Assembly (NCBI GenBank): GCA_034406715.1
Contig: CP137868.1
Coordinates: 1,116,001 to 1,180,000, forward strand
Direction of reading: 5' to 3'
DNA from: Rhodotorula mucilaginosa
Taxonomy: Eukaryota; Basidiomycota; Microbotryomycetes; Sporidiobolales; Sporidiobolaceae
Length of the DNA: 64,000 nucleotides
Shown one piece after another: positions 12,301-23,554 of the stretch. The position numbers and the translations under genes were made by a program. Within the stretch, counting starts at the first letter, position 1. Every line of letters begins with the position of its first letter. The notes beneath the pieces were generated by a model. The model did not search any database and had not been told where the DNA came from. It was given only the letters and a program-made list of their open reading frames with translations.

Positions 12301-13813
12301 TAAGTCTAACAGTCCTTGACTCGGTTGGACTTGGATGTGCGACTGACGGGGATGACCTCTTGTGTCCTTGCAGTTGGCTCTTCCAGGTCATCTGTGCGTC
12401 GCGTTAATGGCCTGCATCACATCCCCTTCTCAGTCCCCACTAATGACCTCGTCCGTCGCGTGCAGACCTCATGTTCCTGGCGCTCCAAGTCATCCTCGCT
12501 CTCGGCAACAGGCCCAAGGCGGAGAAACTCACCTACACCATTTCCATCGCCGTCTACGCCTTCTTCTCCCTGTATCTGATCTTCTGTACCGTCATCCTTA
12601 CGATCAAGGCCTTCTGCCCGATCAAATCGATCCTCGCCGAAGCGAGCGGTTCCTCCATCAGCGTCTTCCTCGGCAGCACCTACGGACCGATTTTCGCTGG
12701 TATCGCCGGAACCTTTGGTGCGTTTCTTTCCTCCTCCTGCCCGGAGTGCCGGGCCGCGTCCCGACCATTCTTTGGCTGCTCCTGTACTTACGCATGCCAT
12801 CCCTGCGCGCAGGAACTTACATCATTTCGTCACTACTCTACCTCGAGCCGTGGCACCTGCTGCATTCGATGCCGCAATTCCTCCTGATCGCGCCTTCCTT
12901 CACGAACATCCTCGTGAGCCTTCTCGTGCCCGACCTGCGCACCGTAAACATCGGCACGAGCCCTCTTCTGACGATTCCTCTGCAGAATGTCTACGCCTTC
13001 TGCAACTTGCACGATGTCTCGTGGGGCACGAAAGGCTCGGACAAGGTAGACGCGCTTCCCGCCGCCAAATCCAAGACAGACGGAGAGGAGAAGGTCGTCG
13101 TCACGCACGAAAAGGTCCAAGAGGGTCAGTTTTGGGATGCGAGGTACCGATTTCAGCGCTGGCGCGAAGGGAGCTGACGCCTCACCACTCACAGACATTG
13201 ACCTCGGCTTCAAGACCACCGTTCTCCGCGCCGTCGAACCCTTTGTCGAGGAGGAAGAGGTCGTCAAGCCGACAATGGACGACCGAAACAAGACGTTCCG
13301 TACCCGGTTCATCTGCGTTTGGCTCCTCATGAACGCAGTCCGTGAGTACTCGAACGTCCCTCTTCACCACGTTCCTTGATGATTGTGCTGACCAGCCTCG
13401 CGATCCGAGCAGTCGGTCTCGCCATCACCCGGCTTGGCGCGATGGCCCGTTCTCGATAGTGAGTCGCTTTCGAGCCGATCGCGGGGAGCCTTTCTTCCTC
13501 CCGATACTGACTCCCTCAACACTTTTCTCAGCTTCCAAGCGATCTTGTGGATCACCTTCGGCCTCTCGGTGGTCAGGCTCCTCGGCATGATCTGGTAAAT
13601 TCTATCGCAGAGCTGTTTTCCTCTCCCTTGTCAAAGCCGGTCTTGCTGATCACTCTCTTTCGCTTTCCTGTGATTGATGAAACAGGTACCTAGTCGGAGA
13701 GTGGGGTATGTGGTCATTCACGAGATCTGAAATGTTTCCCGAGGCTGACATCTTTCCCCTCCCTCCTTCCAGTTTTCCGCATCGCTCGCTTCTGTGCCCG
13801 TGGCAGGAAGTGA
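9303..13813 (+). CDS. CHS: Chitin synthase, division 1 (class I-III type)
   Basis: A plasma-membrane GT2 enzyme that polymerises GlcNAc from UDP-GlcNAc into chitin. I can join 22 exons into 973 residues; the last exon (from about 13773) ends with TGA at 13811-13813. The first 175 residues are Pro/Gln/Gly-rich and unstructured. Then follow the division-1 N-domain ([17 protein letters not shown]), [82 protein letters not shown], and the product-site motif [15 protein letters not shown], followed by about seven hydrophobic segments and a short tail [15 protein letters not shown]. There is no myosin or cytochrome-b5 domain, which excludes division 2. Exact class (I, II or III) is not decided. Intron 2 (9946-10019) has a GC donor (GCAAGT); exons of 20 nt occur at 12374-12393 and near 13685. 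Confidence 0.93.
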
Positions 13814-14215
13814 TAGTCTCATGCGACTCTTGCATCCACGACGCTGCACGATCAAGCCGACTGGCCCTCCTCCGGCCTGTGCCGGCTCCAGTCGTCCGTA
13901 GACACTTTCAGACAGCTCCTTCTTTGTTTTGTATCTTTCCTCTCCTACCGCACAACGCGCACTTTCACAGCGTATTTCTCAGAATCTTTGGCGATCAGCA
14001 AAGTGTCCAACGAGCACGCGGCTTTCGATGCAGGCCAAAAGGAAGGCGATCAAAAGATCAAAATAATGCCAACAGTGACGCAGCGATCCGGACCCAGGCG
14101 CTCCGCTGCTAAGGGTGTACCGACACAGATTAAGCCATTCCACATAGCTACAAAAGAAGCGGACCTAAGAGAGGGTAACAGGATCTACACAAGAAAGTCG
14201 TCGAGGGCGACCGCA
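13814..14215. other. Convergent 3' region
   Basis: 402 bp between the stops of chitin synthase and the CBM48 protein gene. No coding signal or structured repeat was seen; AT content rises, as expected for 3' UTRs. Confidence 0.5.
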
Positions 14216-17200
14216 CTACTGCTTGTCCTTCTTCAGGAAACGCGAGAAGAATCCACGCTTCTTGGCGCTGTCGCGTCCGCTATCGCGTCCGCTGTCGCTG
14301 CCGCCCGGACTCGGCGTGGCCGGTGCAGACGAGGAAGCGGAGTCAGCCGGCTCGGAGACACCGCCGTGGCGGCCGACGACCGTGGCATTCGCCGGTGTCG
14401 TCGGTGCGGTCGAGAAGGACTCGTCTGGCTTCGACGGCGTCGACGGCGCCGAAGGTGGCGGGACGGTGGACGGAGCGCCGGCGTGAGCGACGTAGGCGTC
14501 GGTCTCCGAGCGTGTCGCCTGCGGCGCCTCCGCGGCGGGCGCTCTCGGGAGCGCCTTGTCGCTGCTGCCGGTGCTGGTCAAGGGCGGCTTGGCCTCGGCA
14601 ACAGGAGGGGGCAAACCGGTCCCCGAGGAGGCGCGCGGCGAGAGCGAGCCACCCTCGTAGGTCGAGCGGTCCGGAACGGTGTAGGTCGACGAGCGCGCGC
14701 CGGCCGCCGGCGCAGCGAGGACGGCCGGATCCCGCGAAGCCTGCTGAGTCGACGGGCCGAGGTCGGCGGCGGGAGCGTAGCTCGTTGGGATGGCAGTAAC
14801 CGTAGCGGGGGCGGCGTAGAGCGCCTCCTGCTCCTGCTGCGACTTGAGCGCCGAAGTGGCGTAGCTGGACGAGGTGCGCGTGACGCCGATCGGGGGCGTG
14901 GTCGCTGCGTTCGAAAGCTGAGATTGGGCCCACCCCGAGCCCTGCGGGACGGCCGGCTCGGACTGCGCCTGACCAGCAATCGCGTGCGAGACCTCCTTCT
15001 CGGCAACAGGTGCCTCCGAAGCCGGCAGCGAAGTGATCTCGCTCGCGGGCAAGTTCGGCAGCTTGCGCGCCGACGAGGTCGACGTCGAAGGAGTCGTGCC
15101 ATGTGCGGGGACGACAGCGTTCGCCTCGTTCGGCATGGCGTTGGTGCCCTCCTGCAGCGCGACCGGCGCCTCCGAAGCGGGCAACGAGGTGATCTCGGCG
15201 CCCGGAACGGTCGGCGCCTCCTTGCCGCTCAAAGCGCTGGTAGTCTCGCGCGATGCGACCGGTGCCTCACTGGCGGGAAGGGGCGTGATGTCCTTGTTCG
15301 GCGCGCCCTCGGCCGGCTGACCCGTCACGACGGCCTGAACGTGCGTCGCCGTCTGCTGAGCCTGCTTCTGAGCGTTCGCCGCGGTCTGCTGAGCGGTCTC
15401 CTGCGCGCTTGCAGCAGTTCGCTGCGCTTGTGCCTGGCCATGGTGGAAGGCACCGGCCACGGTCGCCTGCGCGGCGGCAGCCTTCTCCTGAGCGGCATGA
15501 AGCGCCTCGCGCGCGAGCTTCTCGGCCTCCTGAACGGCGCGATGAGCCTCCGCCGCCGCCTGCTCACGGAGGTGTTCGGCTTGGTGCTTGGCCTGCTCGA
15601 GGTACGAGACCCCCGTCTGACCCGCGCCCTGCAGGCTCTGCTGTCCGACTTCCTTGGCGTGGACGGCGTGAGGGTGAACGGCACCGACGAGTTTCTGGCC
15701 GAGGAGTTCGGCACCAGCGACGGCGGCACCGATCGCGGCGGCACCGGCGTGGTACAGGTGCGCATCCTCCGGGTTCTCCTTCGGAGCGATGAACCCCTCG
15801 ACGGGCTTGTGTTCAGTCGAAGAAGTCGGCTCGGTCGAAGTGGCGGCCAGAGACTTGGGGATCGTCGTAGTGTGAGCGCTGTCGCCCGCACCGATCGGGG
15901 TGCTGGGACCGACCGGAGTCGAATCCTTGGCGACGACGGCCGTGTGCTCGTCGTACTTGGGCGCGGCCGCAGTCGTGTGCGCGGCGCCGACACCAGCACC
16001 AACAGCCGGAGTCGAGTCCTTAGCGACGACGGCGGTGTGCTCATCGTACTTGGGCGCGGCCGCAGTCGTGTGCGCGCCGCTGGTGCCGGCACCGACAGTG
16101 GGAGCCGAGTCCTTGGCAACGACAGCCGTATGCTCATCATATTTCGGCGCAGCGGCAGTCGAGTGAGCGGTACCCTCAATCGGCGCCAACGTCGAAGCCG
16201 AACTCGGCGCCAGACTGGCAATGGCATCGTCGGACGGGATGGTCGGGTGCGACTTGGGTCCAGTCACGCCGAGCGGGGTCGCCTCGGGCGATTTGGGCTT
16301 CTCCTCCGTCGAGGGGGGAGGGTTCGGTCCGCTCGCGACGGGGTTGATGGGCGCCGCTGCGCGGTCGATCACGGTGTCCTGAGCGGCTTGCGAGGCCGAG
16401 GAGGTGAGCGAGGCGAGACCGGCGGCGGCGGCACCTGCAGTGGCGACGACGGCGGCTCCCGCAGTGGCAGCTAGTTCATCAAGAGAGCGCGAGACCGGGT
16501 CAATTTTTTCCCGCTTGAAACGGCGCACGTTCTCCAAAGACTCACCTGCCGGGCCGAGGGTCTCCTGCGCCTTGGTCGCGAGCTCCTTAGCCTTGTCCTG
16601 CACTTGCGGCGCCACTTCCTGCGCCTTTGTCTGCGCCTGCTGCGCGAGGTCGCCCGCACGAGCCTGAACCTGCTGCGCCGTCTCGGTCGCCTTCTCCGTC
16701 AGAGGCTTCTCGGCAGTGACGTTGGCGGTGGTGGCCGAGGAGGTCGTGCCCGAGTTGGCCGCGAGGGCGGGAGTCTCGGAGATGTTGCCGGCGACGGTGA
16801 TGGCCGATTCGGGGACGGGCAAGTCGCTGTGCTCGACGGTGTTGGTCGTCGTCGGGATGATGACCGTGTCGGCCGTGGCTGCGATCGGCGCGAGGACAGT
16901 CGACATGGCGGGAACTGTACGGCAGAAAAGATCAGTGAGTTCCATGCAACCATTAGATCGTAGTGAGGGCACGGGTCCAAGTAGAGCAAGTAGCCCGCGG
17001 TCGGTCGCCGTACCGTGCAGGACGTTGTTCAGGTTGCCGGAGTGGTCGGCTTCGATCGGTTCAGCCGGGTTGGTGAGCCATTGGCCGTCAACAACATACT
17101 GCACAGAGTGATTTTGGGAGGGTCAGATCTCGACTCTGTGCGCGTCCTTCAAATCCAAGGGGATGTACCTTGTAGAGGACCTTGTCTCCGTGGGGCAAGC

Positions 17201-17744
17201 TGATCTGACCCGAGAAGGACCCGTCTGCTTGCCTCGTCAGAGGCGGGAGCGAGCTAGAGAGAGTAAGATTGTAGTCGAAGGAAAGCATACGACGCGCATG
17301 TTTAGAAAGCAGGAGAGCGTCAGTGCTGCTGGGCCCTCATGTGCGCGGCGGTGCATCCCGGGAACGCACCATTTCCACTGCAGGATGGACACACTTGGTC
17401 AGTCATGCTGTGCTGGGACTCTAGCGCATAGACTGCGCCGAAACCTGGGAACAAAACAAACGCGATCGAGGAAGAACTCACGTCGTCAAAGGTTCCAGTC
17501 GCCTGTCGTCCTCAACCCGTGTCAGCGCGCGCGTGCTGCGCAGTGGCACCAAGTGACCAGCAGTGAAACTCACGATGACTGTGTCGCCGTGTCCACTCCT
17601 ACACGCGTGAGAAGAGCGTGCGCCGAGGAGGCGAGGCGAGGGGTGGGGGAGAGCGACTCAAGTCAGGTGGATGAGCTGGATCAAGGACAAGGAGACAAGG
17701 GGGACGGACCAGGTAAAGGTGTGCGTCTGCGAATCTGTCGCCAT
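14216..17744 (-). CDS. CBM48 (glycogen-binding/AMPK-beta-like) protein with long Ala-rich helical repeats, Crp1/Mdg1-like head
   Basis: Exons: 17710-17744, 17574-17598, 17482-17502, 17370-17377 (8 nt), 17169-17253, 17014-17098 and 14216-16914; 985 residues in one frame. The first 80-90 residues form a complete CBM48/E-set fold: HTFTWSGHGDTVIATGTFDDW, then GSFSGQISLPHGDKVLYK, YVVDGQWLTNP and HSGNLNNVLH. Yeast Crp1 and Mdg1 have the same head. The remainder is unlike them: amphipathic Ala/Gln/Lys helices (LAQQAQTKAQEVAPQVQDKA; EKLAREALHAAQEKAAAAQA) recalling LEA or perilipin-type lipid-surface helices, three tandem APKYDEHTAVVAKDS units, repeats of EITSLPASEAPVA, and a basic end GFFSRFLKKDKQ. 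Positions 16482-16556 look like an unspliced 75-nt intron in frame. Function is not known; binding of a glucan or a lipid droplet is only a guess. Confidence 0.75.
15917..16166 (-). repeat. Three tandem 93-bp coding repeats
   Basis: Within the CBM48 gene, a unit of about 31 codons is repeated three times, at roughly 15917-15983, 16010-16076 and 16103-16166 (core 47-67 bp each, period 93 bp). Each encodes AAPKYDEHTAVVAKDS followed by a variable Ala/Gly/Thr linker. The DNA copies are close to identical, so they arose by recent duplication or are kept homogeneous. Confidence 0.8.
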
Positions 17745-18806
17745 CGCTGTGTCAATGAACGGCACTTGCTCTACAGAAGAGCTTTGATGATCGAGAGGAG
17801 AGGACGAGGCGAGTTCGCTGCGGCGGCGTGTTGCCCTCGCTCGACCCACGTCACCGCCTTTTGCAAGCACCGCAAAGAGAGAAAGTATTTCCACCGCCCT
17901 TCATTTCAAACTACGAGTCCATCTACAGATACTTCCGATGTCCTCGTCGTCGAGTCGCGTACTGTACGTGCGCGAGTCGGGAGAACGTCACTCACTCCTT
18001 CTCACGAGCTGGTGGCAATCCGGTTGAAGAGAGCCACTCCCTGACGCACCTGTCTGCGACGGCGGCTGCCGGCGGTCGCTTGACAAGCTACCTCCTCCGG
18101 CCGTGCACGCGGGTCACACAAGCAGCTCTGGTACAGACGTAGATGCGAAGGGCCTGTCTTGGAGAAAGCAAGAATCGTCGGCAGCCCAAATGGACCTTTC
18201 CGGTCTCGACCGCGCCGCCGTAGCCGAGTGCACGACGGATCAGACCAAGTGGCTTGAATCGCACGAGCTCTGGCGTCTGGGTGGGGAGGAGGAGGGCGTC
18301 TGGCGAAGGCACCTCCCTGTTCAGAAAGTCCAGCTGCTTGCAGCATCGGCGAAGCGGATGTACCAACGTCCGTCGCGGTGCGAGACGCCCAACGCAAGCA
18401 AGCATGCTGGGAATAGCTTGCTGTTCGGGGCCTCCTATGGGTCTGTTGTGCTAGAGCCGTCGACCGAAGCGGGTGCGGATCAAGCATGAAGGCCAAAGCA
18501 GTCGGACTCGTTGTCCGCAAAGAATCCTCGGAGAGCGAGCGCAGGTGCGCAGCCAGTGTGTAGGAAGGTTGCGTATAGCCCTACTAGACCGCAGCGACGC
18601 GTAGAGAGCGACAGAGAGAGTCGCCAGAGAAGAGAGGCTGCGTGGCGCGGAACGGGTTGCGAACGCGGCGTCGGCTGCCGCGAGCTCGTTTCAGCTCGTT
18701 TGCTCCCCGTCACTTCCTGTAAGGCCCAGTCTACACCCCCGTGCGCACAGCCGGGTCCTCCAGAACCCTCCTCTGAACTGACTCGTGCCCCTCCAGATCC
18801 TCAAGA
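17745..18806. promoter_or_regulatory. Divergent upstream region of the CBM48 gene and RPL26
   Basis: 1,062 bp between the two divergent starts. No open frame with recognisable content was found. The side next to RPL26 should hold the ribosomal-protein promoter; I could not identify a specific element. Confidence 0.4.
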
Positions 18807-20004
18807 ATGGCCGCCGGTGGTGAGTCGCCCCGACCAGCTCGACTTCTCTCTCCGAGCGAGGCCCTCTCGCCAACCCCCGCCCGTCGAACCCAACACTGCG
18901 CGACTCGGCATCCGCACGGCGCTAGATAGTGGAGGGACGGCTGTTGGAGGAGATTACTGGGGTCGAGCGAGCGGATTGGGCGCGATGAGGAGCAGGACGC
19001 GGTGCAGGCGCTCGCTCTGCGCGCGACGACGAGACGCTCAGACGACTTCGCGAAGGGGGGCACCGTATCGGCCACGCACGCAGGCAGGGCGGGTACACGC
19101 AAGAGAGGAGGGACAGAAGACGGTGTTACACAGGGGAATTTTTGCCGTTGGGAGATGGCATGCTGACCGTCTTTTGCTCGTCGTCTCTCGACCCTTTCCG
19201 ACCGTCTCTCCGACCTCGTCTCAACTCGTCCCTCTCCCCGTTCGACCGAACCCTACCCTCTATGATTCCGACGATCCGTCAACACCGCAGTTGTCTCCAT
19301 CTCGTCGCGCAAGGCGCACAAGGCCCACTTCGCGGCGCCGTCCTCGGTCCGCCGGGTCATCATGTCGGCCCCGCTCTCCAAGGAGCTGCGCGCGGAGCAC
19401 GGCGTGCGTCCCCCGTCTTGACCGGCTTTCTGTCGCTGTACGAGGGGAGAGCGCGAGAACGCTGACATGGGTGTGGCCTCGCTGCTCGCAGACCCGCTCG
19501 ATCCCCATCCGCAAGGATGACGAGGTCAAGGTACGCCTCCCTCTCCACACTCGCGCCCCTGTACTGCCAAACACTGACTCGTCATGCTTGCACAGATTGT
19601 CCGCGGTACCTACAAGGGCCGTGAGGGCCGCGTCACCACTTGCCAGCGCAAGAACTTCCGCATCTTTGTCGAGGGTGTCTCGCGCGACAAGGGCAACGGT
19701 GCGACTGTCCCGATCGGCGTCAACGCCTCGAACGTCGTCATCACCAAGCTCAAGCTCGACAAGGACCGCAAGAATATCCTCTCCCGGAAGAGCACCGCTC
19801 AGAAGTCCAAGTCGGAGGACGTCGAGATGAAGGCCGTACGTTCCCTTTGCGTTCCGCTTCCCCCAGTTGCTGCTCGCACGTGATTCTGACTCTTACCGTC
19901 CTCTTTCGCAATATCTAAACGCGCTTCACTTCAACGCTTTTCCAACCGTCGCCCTGTCGAAACTCCGCTCCTCCTCCTGCCGCCGGGACGCAAACCTGTA
20001 GTAA
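18807..20004 (+). CDS. RPL26: Large-subunit ribosomal protein uL24 (RPL26)
   Basis: A 60S protein at the polypeptide exit tunnel. Firm exons are 19291-19403, 19492-19530 and 19596-19835. They read [20 protein letters not shown], then [12 protein letters not shown], the KOW motif [13 protein letters not shown], and [16 protein letters not shown]. Two ends are inferred. The start at 18807 (ATG GCC GCC GGT G, then GTGAGT) is the only nearby ATG exon whose phase fits, with a 471-nt first intron. The last coding exon ends EDVEMKA at a GTACGT donor, and the next CTGTAG acceptor (20000-20001) is followed at once by TAA, so the final exon would hold only the stop. This gives 135 residues, near the family's usual length. 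Confidence 0.85.
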
Positions 20005-20296
20005 ATCTCTCCGTGACATGTCTCTATGTAACGGGCTGTTTTGGGGATACACGACGAGGGTCTGCTCTCTCTTGCGCAATGGCTTGGCATCGAACATGGC
20101 CGTGCGAGGTGGCAAGCGTCCCGCAATGCTTTCCCGGTCGAGGTCAGTCTCGGGTGCGAGGGCGGGACGTGATCCATGACGGCGATTCTAGCCAGGCTTG
20201 CTCTGTTCTCCGCTCAAAGAGCAGCGCGTACGAGAGATGCGGTCTCACGCCAAGCGACGCTTCTGCTCCGGGTTTGAGCACTACGACGAGGTGAAA

Positions 20297-23200
20297 ATGA
20301 TTCCCGCCGCGGAGACCGGCGGAGGAGGAGCGCACGACGCGACGCCGCCCGTCGATCAATTCCGAGTTTCGATCCCTCCGCAACTCGCGCTCACATCGTC
20401 GTCGGCGTCTGCGGCGTACGTCGCCTCGCTAGACTGGCCAGCTGCGGCGAACATGGGACCGCTCCGAGGAGGCACGAGCGAGAGGGACGGCGGCGGCGGC
20501 AGCGGTGGCGGCTACTACGCGTCTCCGACCCTGTTCAAGAGCTGGTCTCGCTCCTCTTCCCAGCACCCGTCGCCGCTCTTGCCCGCCAATCAGTACCGCA
20601 GGATCTCGATTCGGACACCGCGCATCCTCAGCAGCGGCGGCGGCGGCGGCGAACGGGCGCGCGCTCCCCTTGGCTGGGTCGGCGATTTCGTCCGACTCGG
20701 CGGCGCGAGGTCGAAACGCTCTGTCGCTTACTTTGCCGCGGCCGTCGTCCTCTTCTTTTATTTCGTCACCGGCGCGAGGATATGGAGGGAAGACAAGAGC
20801 ATGCGGAGCTTCATGCGCGCGGGCGGGTTCGGCCTCGATTACATGGGCAGGACGGAGGACGAGACGACGGGAGTGCAGCACGGAGGAGGAGGAGAAGACG
20901 CGTCGACGAATGGAGGAGAGCGGTTACCTCCCGTGCCGGTCGACGGCGGGTTGTCGAAACTCTGCGCCCTCTTTCCCTGGCGGAAAGACTGCGCCGAACA
21001 ACTCCGACAGACGCGGGATCCGTTCCAAGGGCTCGTCTACAAAGAGGACCGCGGGCACTTGTTCTACCCAGCTGTCGCGGCGCCAGATCCGCCGCCTTCG
21101 TTCGGTCAGCCGGTCCGACGCGCGACGGCCGCCGATGTCGAGCACCAACCGCATCCGATCCATTACCTGATCCGGGAAGGCAAACAGGCCTGGAAGGCCA
21201 AAGTCGCAAGGCAGAGCAAGACGCTCAAGGAGGCGGTCGCAGAATACGAGCGGAGGTACTGGCGCCGACCGCCGAAAGGGTTCGACCACTGGTTCGAGTT
21301 TGCAAAGGAGAACGAGTTTGTCATGATTGACGAGTTTGACGCCATGATGGACAAGGTCTTGCCCTTTCTCGCCGTCAAACCTTCGACCCTCGCCCAGCGC
21401 CACGAGATGATCCAGTTTGACAAAGACTTCTGGATCCAGGTGCGTTGCCTTGTGGTTTCGGAGCTTCCCTTTCTGCGCCTGTGTTTTCTGCTCCCGCGGC
21501 TGACCTTGCCCCGCTCCTGGCTCGCAGGACAAGACGTTCACGCTCGAGCTCAAGGGCCACGGCGAGGTGACCGAGCTGCACGGCCCGATGAAGAACACGA
21601 ACGGCCGCGCGCAGCAGATGCTCGACCTCATGCGCAAGATCGGCAAGTTCTTGCCCGACATGAACATCACTTTCACGGGTCACGACGTGCCGTGGGTGAC
21701 GATGAGTGGCGAGACGCGCGCGAAGCATCTTGTAGCGGCTCGAGAGGGTCAAGGTGAGCCCCGGTCCCCCGCCGACTCGAGCGCAATACGGAGAGAACGC
21801 TGACAACCAAAATCGTGTGCGCAGTCTTGCCGGACGACGTCTCTGGCGACTTCAACGACGACTGGAAGTACGACGGCTGGGCGCGGATCTGTCCGCCCGA
21901 CTCGCCGATGCGCAAGGTCGCGAGCTTTGACAAGCGGATGGCGAGCAAGCAGATCTACAAGCCGCCGAAGCAACGGAGTTTCATTCGGGATCACCCAAAG
22001 TCGATGGACTTGTGCTATCATCCCGAAAACCAGCTTCTGCATGGATTCAGTGCTTGGTGGGTGGTATTTCTTCCTTGCTCGCTCGCGAGACGGCCCCGTG
22101 CTGACGTTGCGTGGATGGAACGCAGGTCCGGCCCTCGACCCGGAATCCTGTACCCGCTCTTCGTCTCGACGTCGACGTCGCTGCATTCCGACATGCTCAT
22201 CTCGCCCGTCGACCAGTGGGACCACACGATCCAGACCGACCCGGCGTGGGAGGACAAGGAGCACAACAAGGTGGTGTGGCGAGGGACGACGACCGGCGCC
22301 GATCTGACGATTGACCATATGCGCAAGTGGAGTCAGCGACCGCGGTTATGCAAACGTGAGGCTGGCCTTTGCGTATTTCGCCTCCATGAATGGCCGGCGC
22401 TGACACCGTCTTCCCTCTCTTCCCTCCCCAGTGCCCTTCACCTCGGGCAGTGTCGAACTCCCGTTCGCTCCGAAAGATGAACCGCGCGTGCCCGGCCCGA
22501 TGCAGACGTTCCAAGCGCGCGCGCAAGCGCTCGCGCGACATTGGTTCGATTTCCGCTTCCTCGGCGAGGCGAAGCAGTGCGGCGACCCGGCCATGTGCGA
22601 CAGCTTTGAGAAGGACTTTTTGTGGGACGATTGGATGGATCCGGCCAAGCAGGCCGAGTATAAATACGTTATTGATGTCGACGGGAATGGTTGGAGTGGG
22701 CGGTTCCATCGGTGAGTTTCGGAAGGTCGGATGTCGTCGTCTTTCACGCGCTGACCGACTCCCATCTATAGATTGATGAAGTCCAACTCGATGGTGCTCA
22801 AGTCGACCATATTCCCCGAATGGTATCAGGACATGATCCAGCCGTGGGTGCAGTGAGTCGTCAGGATTTCTTATTCGTCGGCGGGTGCGGGTGGCAATCG
22901 CTGACGTTGCCCGCTCTCCTTGCTCAGCTACGTCCCGATCCAGACCGACTTTTCGGATCTGTGGACGACGATGGCCTTTTTTGCCGGTGACAATCTCGGA
23001 CAGGGCGCCCACGACGACCTCGCCAAGGAGATTGCGATGGCCGGCAAGGACTGGGCCGAGAAGCACTGGTTCGTGGGGGACTTTCTCCTCTATTGAGCTG
23101 TGCACTTTCATGTGTGCTGACACTGCGCGCTCCCCTTTTCCACAGGCGCTGGGTGGATATGGAAGTCTACATGTATCGTTTATTGCTCGAGGTGAGTTTC

Positions 23201-23322
23201 CGTCCCGGGAGCGCTTCGAGCCACGCGGCGCTTCTGCTACCGGTGACTGACTGTTGCGACCTTGACAGTACGCTCGTATGATCCATCGACCGGACAATGG
23301 TCTCCAGGCGATGGACATGTGA
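20297..23322 (+). CDS. CAP10-like glycosyltransferase, GT90 family (type II membrane protein)
   Basis: GT90 enzymes include the Cryptococcus capsule protein Cap10 and the beta-1,2-xylosyltransferase Cxt1; they act in the Golgi on wall or capsule glycans and glycolipids. Nine exons join in phase: 20297-21439, 21528-21753, 21825-22056, 22126-22355, 22432-22711, 22772-~22853, about 22929-23069, about 23146-23190 and 23269-23322. The N-terminus is a Gly/Ser-rich cytosolic tail, then one helix (SVAYFAAAVVLFFYFVTGA), a stem, and the catalytic part with FTGHDVPWV, VSTSTSLHSDMLISP, VVWRGTTTGADL, YKYVIDVDGNGWSGRF and MKSNSMVLKSTIFPEWY, the latter two being the GT90/CAP10 core. An in-frame ATG at 20198 gives 33 more residues; 20297 is preferred because the hydrophobic helix and Gly-rich tail follow it directly. 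Donor and acceptor sugars cannot be told from sequence. Confidence 0.9.
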
Positions 23323-23554
23323 TCGCCTCTTGCCTCATCCTTGTTTTATATCTGATTTCTGCGCATCCCGGTTCTGTGTGGCCGGCCCTCGGAGGATACG
23401 TTTTCGCATTTTTCGCATTGTTGCTACACTTGAATCTATCTTGTTTACCCTGTTCAAAGGCGAACGAAGAGAGAGAGACAAATTTTCTTCGAGTCGAGTG
23501 CCATCGCTGCCGGAGCTCGTCGAGGTTGTCGAGTGTAGCCACTCGTTGCACGTC

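Noticed and set aside
15363-15480. A coiled-coil or collagen-like fibrous protein reading of the CBM48 body
   Set aside because: The periodicity is closer to 11-residue amphipathic repeats with Ala/Gln faces than to heptads with Leu; no Gly-x-y pattern.
13988-16474. An 828-codon plus-strand open frame opposite the CBM48 protein gene
   Set aside because: It is Arg/Gly-rich without any motif and lies antisense to an exon with clear domain content. High GC at third positions removes stops from the opposite strand.
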